Positions 36,198 through 44,485 of a stretch of DNA of 64,000 nt are shown one piece after another; position 1 is the stretch's first letter; each line of letters starts with the position of its first letter. The notes under the pieces were generated by a model, which saw only the letters and a program-made list of their open reading frames with translations, searched no databases and was not told the origin of the DNA. The position numbers and the translations under genes were made by a program. This DNA is from Eubacterium aggregans (lineage in GTDB: Bacteria; Bacillota; Clostridia; Eubacteriales; Eubacteriaceae), in assembly GCF_900107815.1 (NCBI RefSeq), contig NZ_FNRK01000008.1:62001-126000 (forward strand), given 5' to 3'.

Positions 36198-36206
36198 TGC
36201 TAAAAT
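36198..36206 (+). promoter_or_regulatory. Extended -10 promoter candidate of dnaX
   Basis: TGCTAAAAT at 36198-36206, about 33 bases before the dnaX start, with no good -35. Confidence 0.4.
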
Positions 36207-36238
36207 AGAAACAAATAACGAGAAGATTGGAGGATGCC

Positions 36239-37918
36239 ATGGCCTATCTGGCGCTATATCGTAAATACAGACCGCAGACCTTTGATGCTGTCGTCGGTCA
36301 GAACTTTGTCACACAAATACTCAAAAACCAAATCCTCTCCGATCGGGTCGGACACGCTTATCTCTTTACAGGCATCCGGGGAACGGGGAAGACCTCCATT
36401 GCGAAAATTTTCGCCCGGGCCATTAACTGCCAGGATAACCAAGATGGGAATCCTTGCAACGTTTGTGCCGTTTGTACAGAGATTGAAAAACCTGGTGTGA
36501 TGGATATCATCGAAATTGATGCAGCCAGCAATCGGGGAGTGGACGAAATCCGGGATATTCGGGATAAGGTAAAATATCCACCTAAAATTGGGCGGTACAA
36601 GGTCTACATCATTGATGAGGTCCACATGCTCACCAAGGAAGCCTTTAATGCTCTGCTTAAAACCCTGGAGGAGCCCCCCAGTCACATTGTTTTCATTCTG
36701 GCAACCACAGAACCAAACAAGCTGCCAGCAACCATTCTTTCCCGGTGTCAGCGTTACGATATTCGACCGATTTCCCAGGAAATGATTGTGGGGCAAATGG
36801 CTAATATTTTAAAGGACGTTGGGGTGGAAATGGAGCCTGCGGCCCTGGAAATTGTCGCTCGCCGGGGGGATCACTCCATGCGGGATGCTCTGAGCATTTT
36901 AGATCAGGTCATCGATATCCGCCAGGGAAATGCGCCCATATCCTCAGAGCAAGTTCTCAGTTTTTTGGGTCTGACGGACGAGGACACGATCAGTCATCTG
37001 GTCGGCGCGATGCTCAAGGAGGATGCCCCCGAAGCTTTGGCCATTTTAGAACAGCTGCGGGAGAAGGGGGTGGATAGTTCACTGCTTATGGGGCAGATAA
37101 TCGATTGCCTGCGGAATTTGGCGGTCGTCATGGCTGCGGGAAGCCGGGCTGGGGATATCCTGGGCCGGGGTGAGTCTGAAATCCGGGAGATGACCGACCA
37201 GTGCCAGGGAATTCCCCCTAGGCGCATTTTCACCATGGTGACCGATTTTATTGAGGATCGTCAGAAGCTGCGCTACAATGACCTGGCGTCCACAGTGCTG
37301 GAAATGAGCGTGCTCAAGCAATGTGTGCCCATGCCCGTTGTCGCTACGGGGTCCCAAGGGGCAGCTGCGATAAGGGCGAACGCCACAGCACCGGAGCAAA
37401 AGCAACAAAGGGTACAACAGGAAAGGTCGCCGTCAGCGGTGACGGAAAGGGTGGCAATGCCCACCACATCCCAGGAAAGCACCGTTGTGAAAAGTATACC
37501 AGCGGAGCGGTCGCCCGAGGAAAGCAGGATAAGGGGAGAAGAAGAACCTGCACAATCACGCGTGTCGTCTAACACGAGAAATTCGGGGACAGAGGGACGA
37601 CTGGATATCGATGGTATCGCCCGGGCCATGCACAATGGCATTAGTCCGCTGCTCCGGGGGATGTTCCTAAAAGGACGTTTATGTGAAGCTGGGCCGGACG
37701 AGCTGGTCCTTCAGTTTATGGCCCCGGATGGAGAGGCTCCTGCAGGTATGCTAGGGGATCAAATTGATCTGCTACAGGAGATAGCCCAGGGTATTGCGGG
37801 TCGAAAGGTACACTTTTCCATTAAAGTGGTGGATAAGGATTATGAGGAAATGACGTTTCTGGAAAAAACCCAGGCGATCCTGGGTGATGAAAAAATTCCT
37901 GTAACAGAAATTAATTAA
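36239..37918 (+). CDS. dnaX: DNA polymerase III subunit gamma/tau
   Basis: Clamp-loader ATPase and organiser of the replicative polymerase. 559 residues: AAA+ domain with Walker A GIRGTGKTS near residue 45, zinc-binding Cys cluster CNVCAVCTEI, Walker B VYIIDEVHML and sensor 1 ATTEPNKLPATILSRCQR. Domain III follows to about residue 370, then a low-complexity linker (about 375-450) and a C-terminal tau-like domain. The ATG at 36239 has TTGGAGG upstream; the open frame begins earlier at TTG but inside the ribosome-binding site. First of the conserved dnaX-ybaB-recR cluster. Confidence 0.95.
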   Translation: MAYLALYRKYRPQTFDAVVGQNFVTQILKNQILSDRVGHAYLFTGIRGTGKTSIAKIFARAINCQDNQDGNPCNVCAVCTEIEKPGVMDIIEIDAASNRGVDEIRDIRDKVKYPPKIGRYKVYIIDEVHMLTKEAFNALLKTLEEPPSHIVFILATTEPNKLPATILSRCQRYDIRPISQEMIVGQMANILKDVGVEMEPAALEIVARRGDHSMRDALSILDQVIDIRQGNAPISSEQVLSFLGLTDEDTISHLVGAMLKEDAPEALAILEQLREKGVDSSLLMGQIIDCLRNLAVVMAAGSRAGDILGRGESEIREMTDQCQGIPPRRIFTMVTDFIEDRQKLRYNDLASTVLEMSVLKQCVPMPVVATGSQGAAAIRANATAPEQKQQRVQQERSPSAVTERVAMPTTSQESTVVKSIPAERSPEESRIRGEEEPAQSRVSSNTRNSGTEGRLDIDGIARAMHNGISPLLRGMFLKGRLCEAGPDELVLQFMAPDGEAPAGMLGDQIDLLQEIAQGIAGRKVHFSIKVVDKDYEEMTFLEKTQAILGDEKIPVTEIN

Positions 37919-37979
37919 AAAAATTCCTTGATTATCGATTAAAATCAATGAAAGCAGTGATTATTTGGCGGTTTAATGG

Positions 37980-37985
37980 TATAAT
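37980..37985 (+). promoter_or_regulatory. -10 candidate for ybaB-recR
   Basis: Perfect TATAAT at 37980-37985 about 40 bases before ybaB; the -35 region is weak. Confidence 0.35.
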
Positions 37986-38025
37986 TTTGTCCAAATAGAT
38001 TGTTGTATAAATTAGGAGGAACTGG

Positions 38026-38385
38026 ATGGCAAAAACAAAAAGACGTGCTCCCCGGGGAATGGGCGGACCGAAGCCTGCTGGGAAGAACGATATGATGAAA
38101 CAGATTCAGAAAATGCAAGAAGAAATGGCCCGTACCCAGGAGGCCTTAGAAGAAACAGAGATTGAAGGCAGTGCCGGCGGTGGTGCAGTGAAGGTCTTAG
38201 TTAAAGGAAGCAAGCTGCTGTCCAGTGTCAGCATCGACCCCGATGTCATTGATGAGGATGACGTTGAAATGTTAGAGGATCTGATTGTTGCAGCGGTTAA
38301 TGATGCCCTGGCAAAGGTAGATGAACTAACCGGCAACGAAATGGGCAAGCTAACCGGAGGGCTGAACATTCCGGGGTTATCCTAA
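38026..38385 (+). CDS. YbaB/EbfC nucleoid-associated protein
   Basis: A 119-residue DNA-binding protein of the YbaB/EbfC family that forms dimers and is almost always encoded between dnaX and recR. Visible: MMKQIQKMQEEMARTQEALE helix, EGSAGGGAVKVLVKG and LEDLIVAAVNDALAKV. The N-terminus has an extra basic segment (KTKRRAPRGMGGPKPAGK) not seen in short homologues. Excellent AGGAGG Shine-Dalgarno. Its stop abuts the recR start. Confidence 0.93.
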   Translation: MAKTKRRAPRGMGGPKPAGKNDMMKQIQKMQEEMARTQEALEETEIEGSAGGGAVKVLVKGSKLLSSVSIDPDVIDEDDVEMLEDLIVAAVNDALAKVDELTGNEMGKLTGGLNIPGLS

Positions 38386-38985
38386 GTGGGACTCTATCCC
38401 CAAGCTATCGAACGTTTGGTTATCGAACTGGGAAAGTTGCCGGGGATTGGGGAAAAAACGGCCCAGCGTTTGGCGTTCCATTTAATTGATGCTCCAGAGA
38501 CTGATATCACCGGTTTGTCTGAGGCGCTGATGGGGGTGAAGGATAAGGTACATCTCTGTCCCAAATGCTTTTCGATCACGGATAAAGCGGAGTGTGATAT
38601 CTGTGCCGATCCAGCAAGAGATCAGCATACTATCTGTGTGGTACAAAGTACCAAGGACATCTACGCCATTGAAAAAACCAGGGAATACAAAGGGGTATAC
38701 CATGTGCTCCACGGGGTCATTTCCCCCCTGGAGGGGATCGGGCCCCAGGATATTAAGGCTCGGGAGCTTATTGAGCGCCTGGCAGCTGACGGGGTCGAGG
38801 AGGTTATCATGGCCACCAATCCCACACCAGAGGGTGAGGCAACGGCCATGTATCTGGGAAACCTGATTACGCCTTCTGGGGTAAAGGTTACCCGGCTGGC
38901 TAAGGGGATGCCCATTGGTGCAGATGTAGAATATATTGATGAAATAACGCTTATTAAAGCCCTGGAAGGGCGTAAAGAAATATAA
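38386..38985 (+). CDS. recR: Recombination protein RecR
   Basis: Acts with RecF and RecO in recombinational repair, loading RecA at gaps. 199 residues: helix-hairpin-helix KLPGIGEKTAQRLAFHL, zinc finger with Cys in CPKCFSITDKAECDIC, Toprim domain with VVQSTKDIYAIEKT and TNPTPEGEATAMYL. Starts with GTG directly after the ybaB stop, so translation is coupled. Confidence 0.97.
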   Translation: MGLYPQAIERLVIELGKLPGIGEKTAQRLAFHLIDAPETDITGLSEALMGVKDKVHLCPKCFSITDKAECDICADPARDQHTICVVQSTKDIYAIEKTREYKGVYHVLHGVISPLEGIGPQDIKARELIERLAADGVEEVIMATNPTPEGEATAMYLGNLITPSGVKVTRLAKGMPIGADVEYIDEITLIKALEGRKEI

Positions 38986-39003
38986 ATTTGGAGGAACAGT
39001 ATC

Positions 39004-40737
39004 GTGATTAAAGAAGGAATAATTGCATCATCCGGTATTGCCATTGCAACGGCATTTGTATACGCCAAGATCGAGCTCAATATTGAAGAGACAACGATCA
39101 CGGATACCGAGGGAGAAATTACCCGTTTGCAAGCGGCTTTGACGGAATCCAAGGCCCAGTTAGCAGCGATTAAAGAAAAAGCTGCCGCCGATTTGGGTGC
39201 AGAAGAAGCTGAAATCTTTGAAGCGCATGCCATGGTGTTAGAAGATCCAGAATTTGTGGATAGCATTGTCGGTGAGATTAATGGTAGTCATTATAGTGCG
39301 GTTTACGCCACTAAGGTCATTACCGATCGCTTCTATGATATGTTCGATGCCATGGACGATCCCTATTTCAGAGGTCGTGCGGCAGATATCCGGGATGTTG
39401 GAACCCGGGTCATGAACAATATCATGGGGGTTGATAATGTGGATATCTCCAGTTTGGATGAAGATACCATTATCATTGCAGAGGACTTAGCACCTTCAGA
39501 TACGGCTCAAATGGATAAAAAACGGGTGAAGGGTTTCGCCACAGATATTGGAAGCCGGACCTCCCATACTGCCATCATGGCCCGGAGTCTGGAAATCCCT
39601 GCTGTCCTTGGACTGGAAGACATTACCAGTGTTGTGGGTAATGGTCAGACCGTTATTGTCGATGGGATTCAGGGCAAGGTCATTGTCGATCCTTCAGAAG
39701 GGGAATTGGCAGAATACCAGCAGAAGAAGGCAGATTATGAAGCCTACATGGCAGAGCTGAGCCAGCTGAAAGAACAGCCGGCAGTGACCAAGGATGGCCA
39801 CCGGGTAGAGTTGGTGGGAAATATTGGTTCCCCTGCAGATGTCGAAGGGGTACTCAATAATGGTGGAGAAGGCGTTGGCCTGTATCGCACCGAGTTCTTG
39901 TACATGGACAGTGATGTCATGCCCGATGAAGAAAAGCAATTTGCGGCTTACAAGACCGTTATTGAATCCTTTAAAGGTGGCGCAGTCATTATCCGAACCC
40001 TGGATATCGGTGGAGATAAGAAACTGCCTTACCTGCCGCTGCCGGAAGAAATGAACCCATTCTTAGGACTCCGGGCCATTCGTCTGTGCTTTGAACGGCC
40101 GGAAATGTTTAAGACCCAGCTCCGGGCCATCCTCCGGGCATCGGCCTACGGCACGGCAAAGATCATGTTCCCCATGATCTCCGGGATCGGGGAAGTGCGC
40201 CAGGCCAAAGAGATATTGGCTGAATGTATGGCTGAACTGGATGCGGAAGGCGTTGCTTATGATAAGGGAATTGGTATTGGGATCATGGTAGAAATTCCAT
40301 CAGCAGCGGTTACCGCGGATATTATTGCCAAGGAAGTGGACTTCTTCTCCATTGGAACCAATGACCTTTGCCAGTACACCCTGGCGGTGGACCGCATGAA
40401 CCAGACGGTCTCCTATCTGTACGATCCCCTGAATCCGGCCATTTTACGGCTGGTGCGTAAGGTGATTGAAGCATCGGATAGTTATCCCGGTAAATTCACC
40501 GGAATGTGCGGGGAAATGGCAGGAGATCCCTATGCGACGTTAGTTCTCTTGGGATTGGGTCTTAATGAGTTTTCCATGAGTGCGCCGTCCATCCCACAGG
40601 TCAAAAAAATCATTCGCAGCGTCAGCTTCGAAACGGCAAAAGAAATCGCCGAAGAAGCCCTGGATTTGGAAACGGGTGAAGAAGTACAGGCCATGATCAA
40701 GGCAAAATTAAACGAATTGGATATCAAAATCGTCTAA
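39004..40737 (+). CDS. ptsI: Phosphoenolpyruvate-protein phosphotransferase (PTS enzyme I)
   Basis: Transfers phosphate from PEP to HPr, the first step of the sugar phosphotransferase system. 577 residues with active-site His in GSRTSHTAIMAR near 188, and the PEP-binding barrel with FLYMDSDVMPDEE, GLRAIRLCFE and GTNDLCQYTLAVDR. GTG start at 39004 after TTTGGAGGA. Located just after recR and before ptsH; the usual order is ptsH then ptsI. Confidence 0.97.
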   Translation: MIKEGIIASSGIAIATAFVYAKIELNIEETTITDTEGEITRLQAALTESKAQLAAIKEKAAADLGAEEAEIFEAHAMVLEDPEFVDSIVGEINGSHYSAVYATKVITDRFYDMFDAMDDPYFRGRAADIRDVGTRVMNNIMGVDNVDISSLDEDTIIIAEDLAPSDTAQMDKKRVKGFATDIGSRTSHTAIMARSLEIPAVLGLEDITSVVGNGQTVIVDGIQGKVIVDPSEGELAEYQQKKADYEAYMAELSQLKEQPAVTKDGHRVELVGNIGSPADVEGVLNNGGEGVGLYRTEFLYMDSDVMPDEEKQFAAYKTVIESFKGGAVIIRTLDIGGDKKLPYLPLPEEMNPFLGLRAIRLCFERPEMFKTQLRAILRASAYGTAKIMFPMISGIGEVRQAKEILAECMAELDAEGVAYDKGIGIGIMVEIPSAAVTADIIAKEVDFFSIGTNDLCQYTLAVDRMNQTVSYLYDPLNPAILRLVRKVIEASDSYPGKFTGMCGEMAGDPYATLVLLGLGLNEFSMSAPSIPQVKKIIRSVSFETAKEIAEEALDLETGEEVQAMIKAKLNELDIKIV

Positions 40738-40801
40738 TAGCAGACGTTGAGATGGGCAATGGGTCCATCCAGGATATAGTATTTCATAGGGGAGGATAGT
40801 T

Positions 40802-41083
40802 ATGGTAAGCAAAGAAGTGACGGTCATTAACCAAACGGGGCTTCATGCCCGGCCTGCATCGCTTTTTGTGCAGACCGCCGGAAAATTTGAGTCGGATATT
40901 GATGTGGTTAAGGGGGATCTCCGCATCAATGCCAAAAGTATTATGGGTATCATGTCTGGCGGTATTGCCCAGGGGAGTACCATCAGCATTGAAGCCAATG
41001 GCGACGATGAAGGTGAGGCTTTAAAGGCTTTGGTTGATCTGGTGGAATCTGCTTTTGGCGAGGTCAAGAAGGATCGGCATTAG
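40802..41083 (+). CDS. ptsH: Phosphocarrier protein HPr
   Basis: 93 residues. Phosphorylated by enzyme I on His in NQTGLHARPAS (His15) and by HPr kinase on the Ser in AKSIMGIMSGG (Ser46 equivalent), so it can act as CcpA corepressor in carbon catabolite control. Follows ptsI by 64 bases with GGGGAGGA Shine-Dalgarno. It might link PTS sugar state to the pdu operon, but no clear cre site was seen there. Confidence 0.96.
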   Translation: MVSKEVTVINQTGLHARPASLFVQTAGKFESDIDVVKGDLRINAKSIMGIMSGGIAQGSTISIEANGDDEGEALKALVDLVESAFGEVKKDRH

Positions 41084-41162
41084 GTTTTTTCTTGTAATTA
41101 TATGAGAAATTAAAGGAATACGGCGTATAGTAGATTATATTAAAAATGAGGAGGAAGCTGGA

Positions 41163-41579
41163 ATGAGTTGCAAAACAGGTTATTTCATTGGTGGATTATT
41201 CATTGGTACGGTTATTGGAGGCGCCTTGGGGGTACTGATGGCACCAGAATCCGGAGAAAGCACCAGACGTCGGATCAAAGAAGGGGCTCAGGAATCCTTT
41301 GGGGATATGTATGACCAGGCAGTGGAATATGGTGAAACGCTTAAAGAACAACTCCAGGATGCCAGTGATTCGTTGACGGATCGTGTAAACCAGTATAAGA
41401 CCCAAATTGAAAATAAAATCCAGGAAATCCAGGATGAGGTCAATCAGGATATTGATGAACTCAATGAAGAATTGGCGGCTCTGGATGATGAACCAGCCGA
41501 TGAGGTTGAAGCAGAAGATGACGCAGAAGCAGAACCCGCAGAAGCTGAGGAAGCAGATGACGATAAGGAAGAGGCATAA
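41163..41579 (+). CDS. YtxH-domain envelope protein
   Basis: 138 residues: one N-terminal membrane helix with Gly zipper (GYFIGGLFIGTVIGGALGVLMAPESG) and the family hallmark APxSG, then a charged helix-forming region and an acidic tail dominated by Glu, Asp and Ala. YtxH proteins are small general-stress-type membrane proteins of unknown function in Firmicutes. It is followed three bases later by a DUF948 gene, the usual partner. AGGAGGAAG Shine-Dalgarno. Confidence 0.9.
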   Translation: MSCKTGYFIGGLFIGTVIGGALGVLMAPESGESTRRRIKEGAQESFGDMYDQAVEYGETLKEQLQDASDSLTDRVNQYKTQIENKIQEIQDEVNQDIDELNEELAALDDEPADEVEAEDDAEAEPAEAEEADDDKEEA

Positions 41580-41582
41580 TCT

Positions 41583-41939
41583 ATGTCCAATACCATCACC
41601 CTCAGTTTTACCCTTTGGGAGGTAGCGGTACTCATTATTGCCATTGCCATTGTGATTGGCACGGTGTATCTGGTCAAGGTGTTTAAAAGCTTGGCCCTTG
41701 CCATGGATACGGCCAATAAGATGATGGAAGAAAACCGTTCTAATGTCAAAATCATTGTGGATAAAACCACTGATATGGCAGAGACAACAGAATCGATTCT
41801 AGAGGACGTTCACGGAACCGTGGACAGCTTGACCAATGAAATCATCACCCCGGTTGTCGATATTGTGGGCAAGGGGGTCAAGGTGATGAGTGGCATCAGC
41901 AAGGTTACCGGGAAGAGAAAAAAGAAAAAAGCAGCATAG
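41583..41939 (+). CDS. DUF948-family membrane protein
   Basis: 118 residues: one membrane helix at about 10-30 (WEVAVLIIAIAIVIGTVYLV), then an amphipathic helical domain of the DUF948 type resembling methyl-accepting or HAMP-like coiled coils, and a poly-Lys C-terminus. The function is unknown; it commonly pairs with YtxH. Followed by a strong terminator. Confidence 0.88.
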   Translation: MSNTITLSFTLWEVAVLIIAIAIVIGTVYLVKVFKSLALAMDTANKMMEENRSNVKIIVDKTTDMAETTESILEDVHGTVDSLTNEIITPVVDIVGKGVKVMSGISKVTGKRKKKKAA

Positions 41940-41954
41940 CTGTTGGAATCACAA

Positions 41955-41996
41955 AAAACAGGGTTCGTACCATTTGTGCGACCCTGTTTTATTTTC
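41955..41996 (+). terminator. Terminator after the ytxH-DUF948 pair
   Basis: Stem AAAACAGGGT/ACCCTGTTTT (41955-41964 with 41981-41990) with a 16-base loop and T-rich tail. Confidence 0.85.
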
Positions 41997-42103
41997 GGCA
42001 TTTTACATCTGCATTGAAAATGAATCACCTTTACAAAAAAGCATAATAATTCTGGATTAATTGTTTAAAATAGTCTAAAATAGAGACATCACTTAAATAT
42101 CCC

Positions 42104-42119
42104 GCATCCCGCGGGATGC
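42104..42119 (+). promoter_or_regulatory. Perfect 16-bp palindrome before the EF-G paralogue
   Basis: GCATCCCGCGGGATGC lies 23 bases upstream of the EF-G-like ATG, just ahead of its AAGGGGGAA ribosome-binding site. Two TAAAAT -10-like hexamers lie at 42066 and 42076. It could be an operator or a small RNA hairpin controlling translation. Confidence 0.5.
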
Positions 42120-42141
42120 AATCTATCAAGGGGGAAATCAC

Positions 42142-44229
42142 ATGAAGACTTATCCGACCAAAAACATCAGAAACGTCCTATTGTTAGGACACGGAGGAAG
42201 TGGAAAAACCACGTTGACCGAAGCGCTGGCGTTTAATGCAGGTGCTGTGGATCGAATGGGCAGAATCGATGAAGGAAATACGCTGGCCGATTTTGATCCT
42301 GAAGAAAAGAGGCGGATGTTTTCAATTTCATCGTCCATTGTTCCAGTGGAATATGGTGGACATAAAATCAATCTCATTGATGTTCCAGGCTATTTTGATT
42401 TTATTGGTGATGCTTACGCCGCACTCCGAGTGGCGGACGCCGTCGTCATCGTTATCGATGCATTGGCGGGCGTCCAGGTTGGGACCGAAAAAGCCATGGC
42501 ACTTTTGGCCCAGGCCGATATTCCGGCCTTTATTGTTGTCAATAAAATGGACCGTGAAAATGCAGAGTTTTCCAAAGTCATGGACGGCCTGAAGGAAGCC
42601 TTTGGCAATAAGGTGATCCCTCTGGAGCTTCCCATGGGCGAGGGAGAAGCGATGCGCGGTGTGGTTAACATCGTCGATATGACGGGCTCAGAACGAAAGG
42701 ACAACCGCTGCTTCGACGTGGAAGTACCGGATGATATGAAGGAAGAGTTGGAGCCTTACCGGGAAATGATTATGGAATCCGTGGCTCAGACCAGCGAAGA
42801 ACTCATGGAAAAATACTTCGAAGGCGAAGAGCTCAACGAGGATGAAATTCACTACGGCATCCGTACCGGGGTGCTGGAGGGGGATTTAATTCCGGTATTA
42901 TGTACCTCAGCGGTTCAGAATATCGGGGTGGAAACCTTGGAAAATATGATGATCGCCTATTTGCCTTCACCGGCAGACAGTGCGCCTGCCATTGGGAAGG
43001 ATCCTAAAGACGAAAAAGAAATCGAACGGATTTGTAATGGGGATGCCCCCTTCTCAGCCCAGGTCTTTAAGACCATCGTAGACCCCTTTGTGGGTAAGCT
43101 GTCCATCTTTAAGGTGATGTCCGGTGTTCTGGAAAACACGACTGAGATTTATAATGCCAATAAGGAACTTAAAGAAAAGGTTGGCCATATTTACGTCCTT
43201 CGGGGGAACAAACAGTTGGATGTTGATGCTCTGCTAGCCGGGGATATTGGTGCTTTCTCCAAACTGGCCCACACGGTCACCGGGGATACCTTGTGTACGC
43301 CCAAAGACCCCATTGTCTATCCCCCCATTGATATGCCGAGACCGGTCATTTCCATGGCCCTAGAGGCGAAGAATAAAGCGGACATTGATAAACTGGCCAC
43401 GGGCCTTCATCGCTTGAAGGAAGAAGATCCGACCATGGATTCCTACCGAAATAATGAAACCAAGCAGACCCTGCTGTCGGGTTTAGGGGAAATGCATCTG
43501 GAGGTCATCTGTAATCGCCTGAAACAAAAATTTGGGGTGGAGGTTGAGCTGAAGCCCATGCGTGTGCCTTACCGTGAAACCATCCGTAAAAAAGCGGATG
43601 CTGAAGGGAAACATAAAAAGCAATCCGGTGGATCCGGCCAATTCGGACATGTATATGTCACCTTTGAACCTGGGAACGACCCCAACGATGCCTTTGAATT
43701 TGTGGATAAGGTGGTCGGTGGTTCGGTCCCAAGGAACTTTATCCCCGCTGTCGAGAAAGGCTTGGCCGATTGTATGGTAGAGGGTGTACTGGCCGGCTAC
43801 CCTGTGACCGGCGTAAGGGCGACCCTGTACGATGGCTCCTACCATGCTGTGGACTCTGACGAAATGTCCTTTAAAATGGCCGCAACCCTGGCCTATCGCA
43901 AGGGCATGAAGGATGCGGTTCCTGTGCTGTTGGAACCTATCTACAAGCTGACCATTACCGTGCCAGAAGCCTACATGGGCGATATTATGGGCGACCTTAA
44001 TAAAAAGCGGGGACGGATTATGGGGATGGAACCCATTGACGGCGGTAAGCAGGTCATTACGGCAGAGGCACCCTTGGCAGAAATGTTTAAGTATGCCACA
44101 GAGCTGCGCTCCATGACCCAGGCCCGGGGGGAATTCGAAATGGAATTCGTCCGTTACGAAGAAGCACCTTCCATGGTGTCGGATAAGGTCGTGGCGGAAG
44201 CCCAGGCGGCTAAGGAAGCAAAGAAATAA
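42142..44229 (+). CDS. Elongation factor G paralogue (EF-G2-type GTPase)
   Basis: A 695-residue protein with all five EF-G domains. G1 is GHGGSGKTT instead of GHIDAGKTT, G3 is DVPGYFDF instead of DTPGHVDF, and G4 is VNKMDRE. The catalytic His of G3 is Tyr here, a change seen in EF-G2-type proteins with slow or altered GTPase. Domain IV (KKQSGGSGQFGHVYVTFEP) and V (GDIMGDLNKKRGRIMGME) are present. It lies apart from rpsL/rpsG/tuf, so the canonical fusA is probably elsewhere. Likely roles are translocation under special conditions or ribosome recycling; not determined. Confidence 0.85.
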   Translation: MKTYPTKNIRNVLLLGHGGSGKTTLTEALAFNAGAVDRMGRIDEGNTLADFDPEEKRRMFSISSSIVPVEYGGHKINLIDVPGYFDFIGDAYAALRVADAVVIVIDALAGVQVGTEKAMALLAQADIPAFIVVNKMDRENAEFSKVMDGLKEAFGNKVIPLELPMGEGEAMRGVVNIVDMTGSERKDNRCFDVEVPDDMKEELEPYREMIMESVAQTSEELMEKYFEGEELNEDEIHYGIRTGVLEGDLIPVLCTSAVQNIGVETLENMMIAYLPSPADSAPAIGKDPKDEKEIERICNGDAPFSAQVFKTIVDPFVGKLSIFKVMSGVLENTTEIYNANKELKEKVGHIYVLRGNKQLDVDALLAGDIGAFSKLAHTVTGDTLCTPKDPIVYPPIDMPRPVISMALEAKNKADIDKLATGLHRLKEEDPTMDSYRNNETKQTLLSGLGEMHLEVICNRLKQKFGVEVELKPMRVPYRETIRKKADAEGKHKKQSGGSGQFGHVYVTFEPGNDPNDAFEFVDKVVGGSVPRNFIPAVEKGLADCMVEGVLAGYPVTGVRATLYDGSYHAVDSDEMSFKMAATLAYRKGMKDAVPVLLEPIYKLTITVPEAYMGDIMGDLNKKRGRIMGMEPIDGGKQVITAEAPLAEMFKYATELRSMTQARGEFEMEFVRYEEAPSMVSDKVVAEAQAAKEAKK

Positions 44230-44241
44230 TGAATTGAATCT

Positions 44242-44274
44242 AAGACCGGCACTCTTCGGGGTGTCGGTCTTTTT
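44242..44274 (+). terminator. Terminator of the EF-G paralogue
   Basis: A 13-bp stem with UUCG loop starting AAGACCGGCAC at 44242 and T-run to 44274. Confidence 0.88.
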
Positions 44275-44290
44275 ACGCGTAAGCTAACAG

Positions 44291-44410
44291 AAGTACAAAG
44301 GGAAGGTTAATAAGGAACGTTAAAAGCTTGCTTTTATAAGAGCCTTGTTGACCGTGCCTTTACACGGCGCAGCCGTGAACGAGTGAAGCAAAGCGGAACG
44401 AGTTGTACTT
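44291..44410 (+). repeat. Intergenic element bounded by inverted repeats
   Basis: Bounded by AAGTACAA (44291-44298) and TTGTACTT (44403-44410). Inside are overlapping hairpin options (CCGTG/CACGG and CACGGC/GCCGTG around 44352-44377) and TAAAAGC/GCTTTTA near 44321. It resembles a small REP-like or miniature inverted-repeat element. It is unsupported by a second copy in this window. Confidence 0.4.
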
Positions 44411-44485
44411 TAGTGATAATATCACAGAAAATTATAGGTGCAGGGGGTATAATGAGAAAAAAGTGAGTAAACGGAGGATATCATC

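Noticed and set aside
36102-36238. SRP RNA gene upstream of dnaX, as in Bacillus
   Set aside because: The interval is only about 140 bases and lacks the conserved SRP domain motif.
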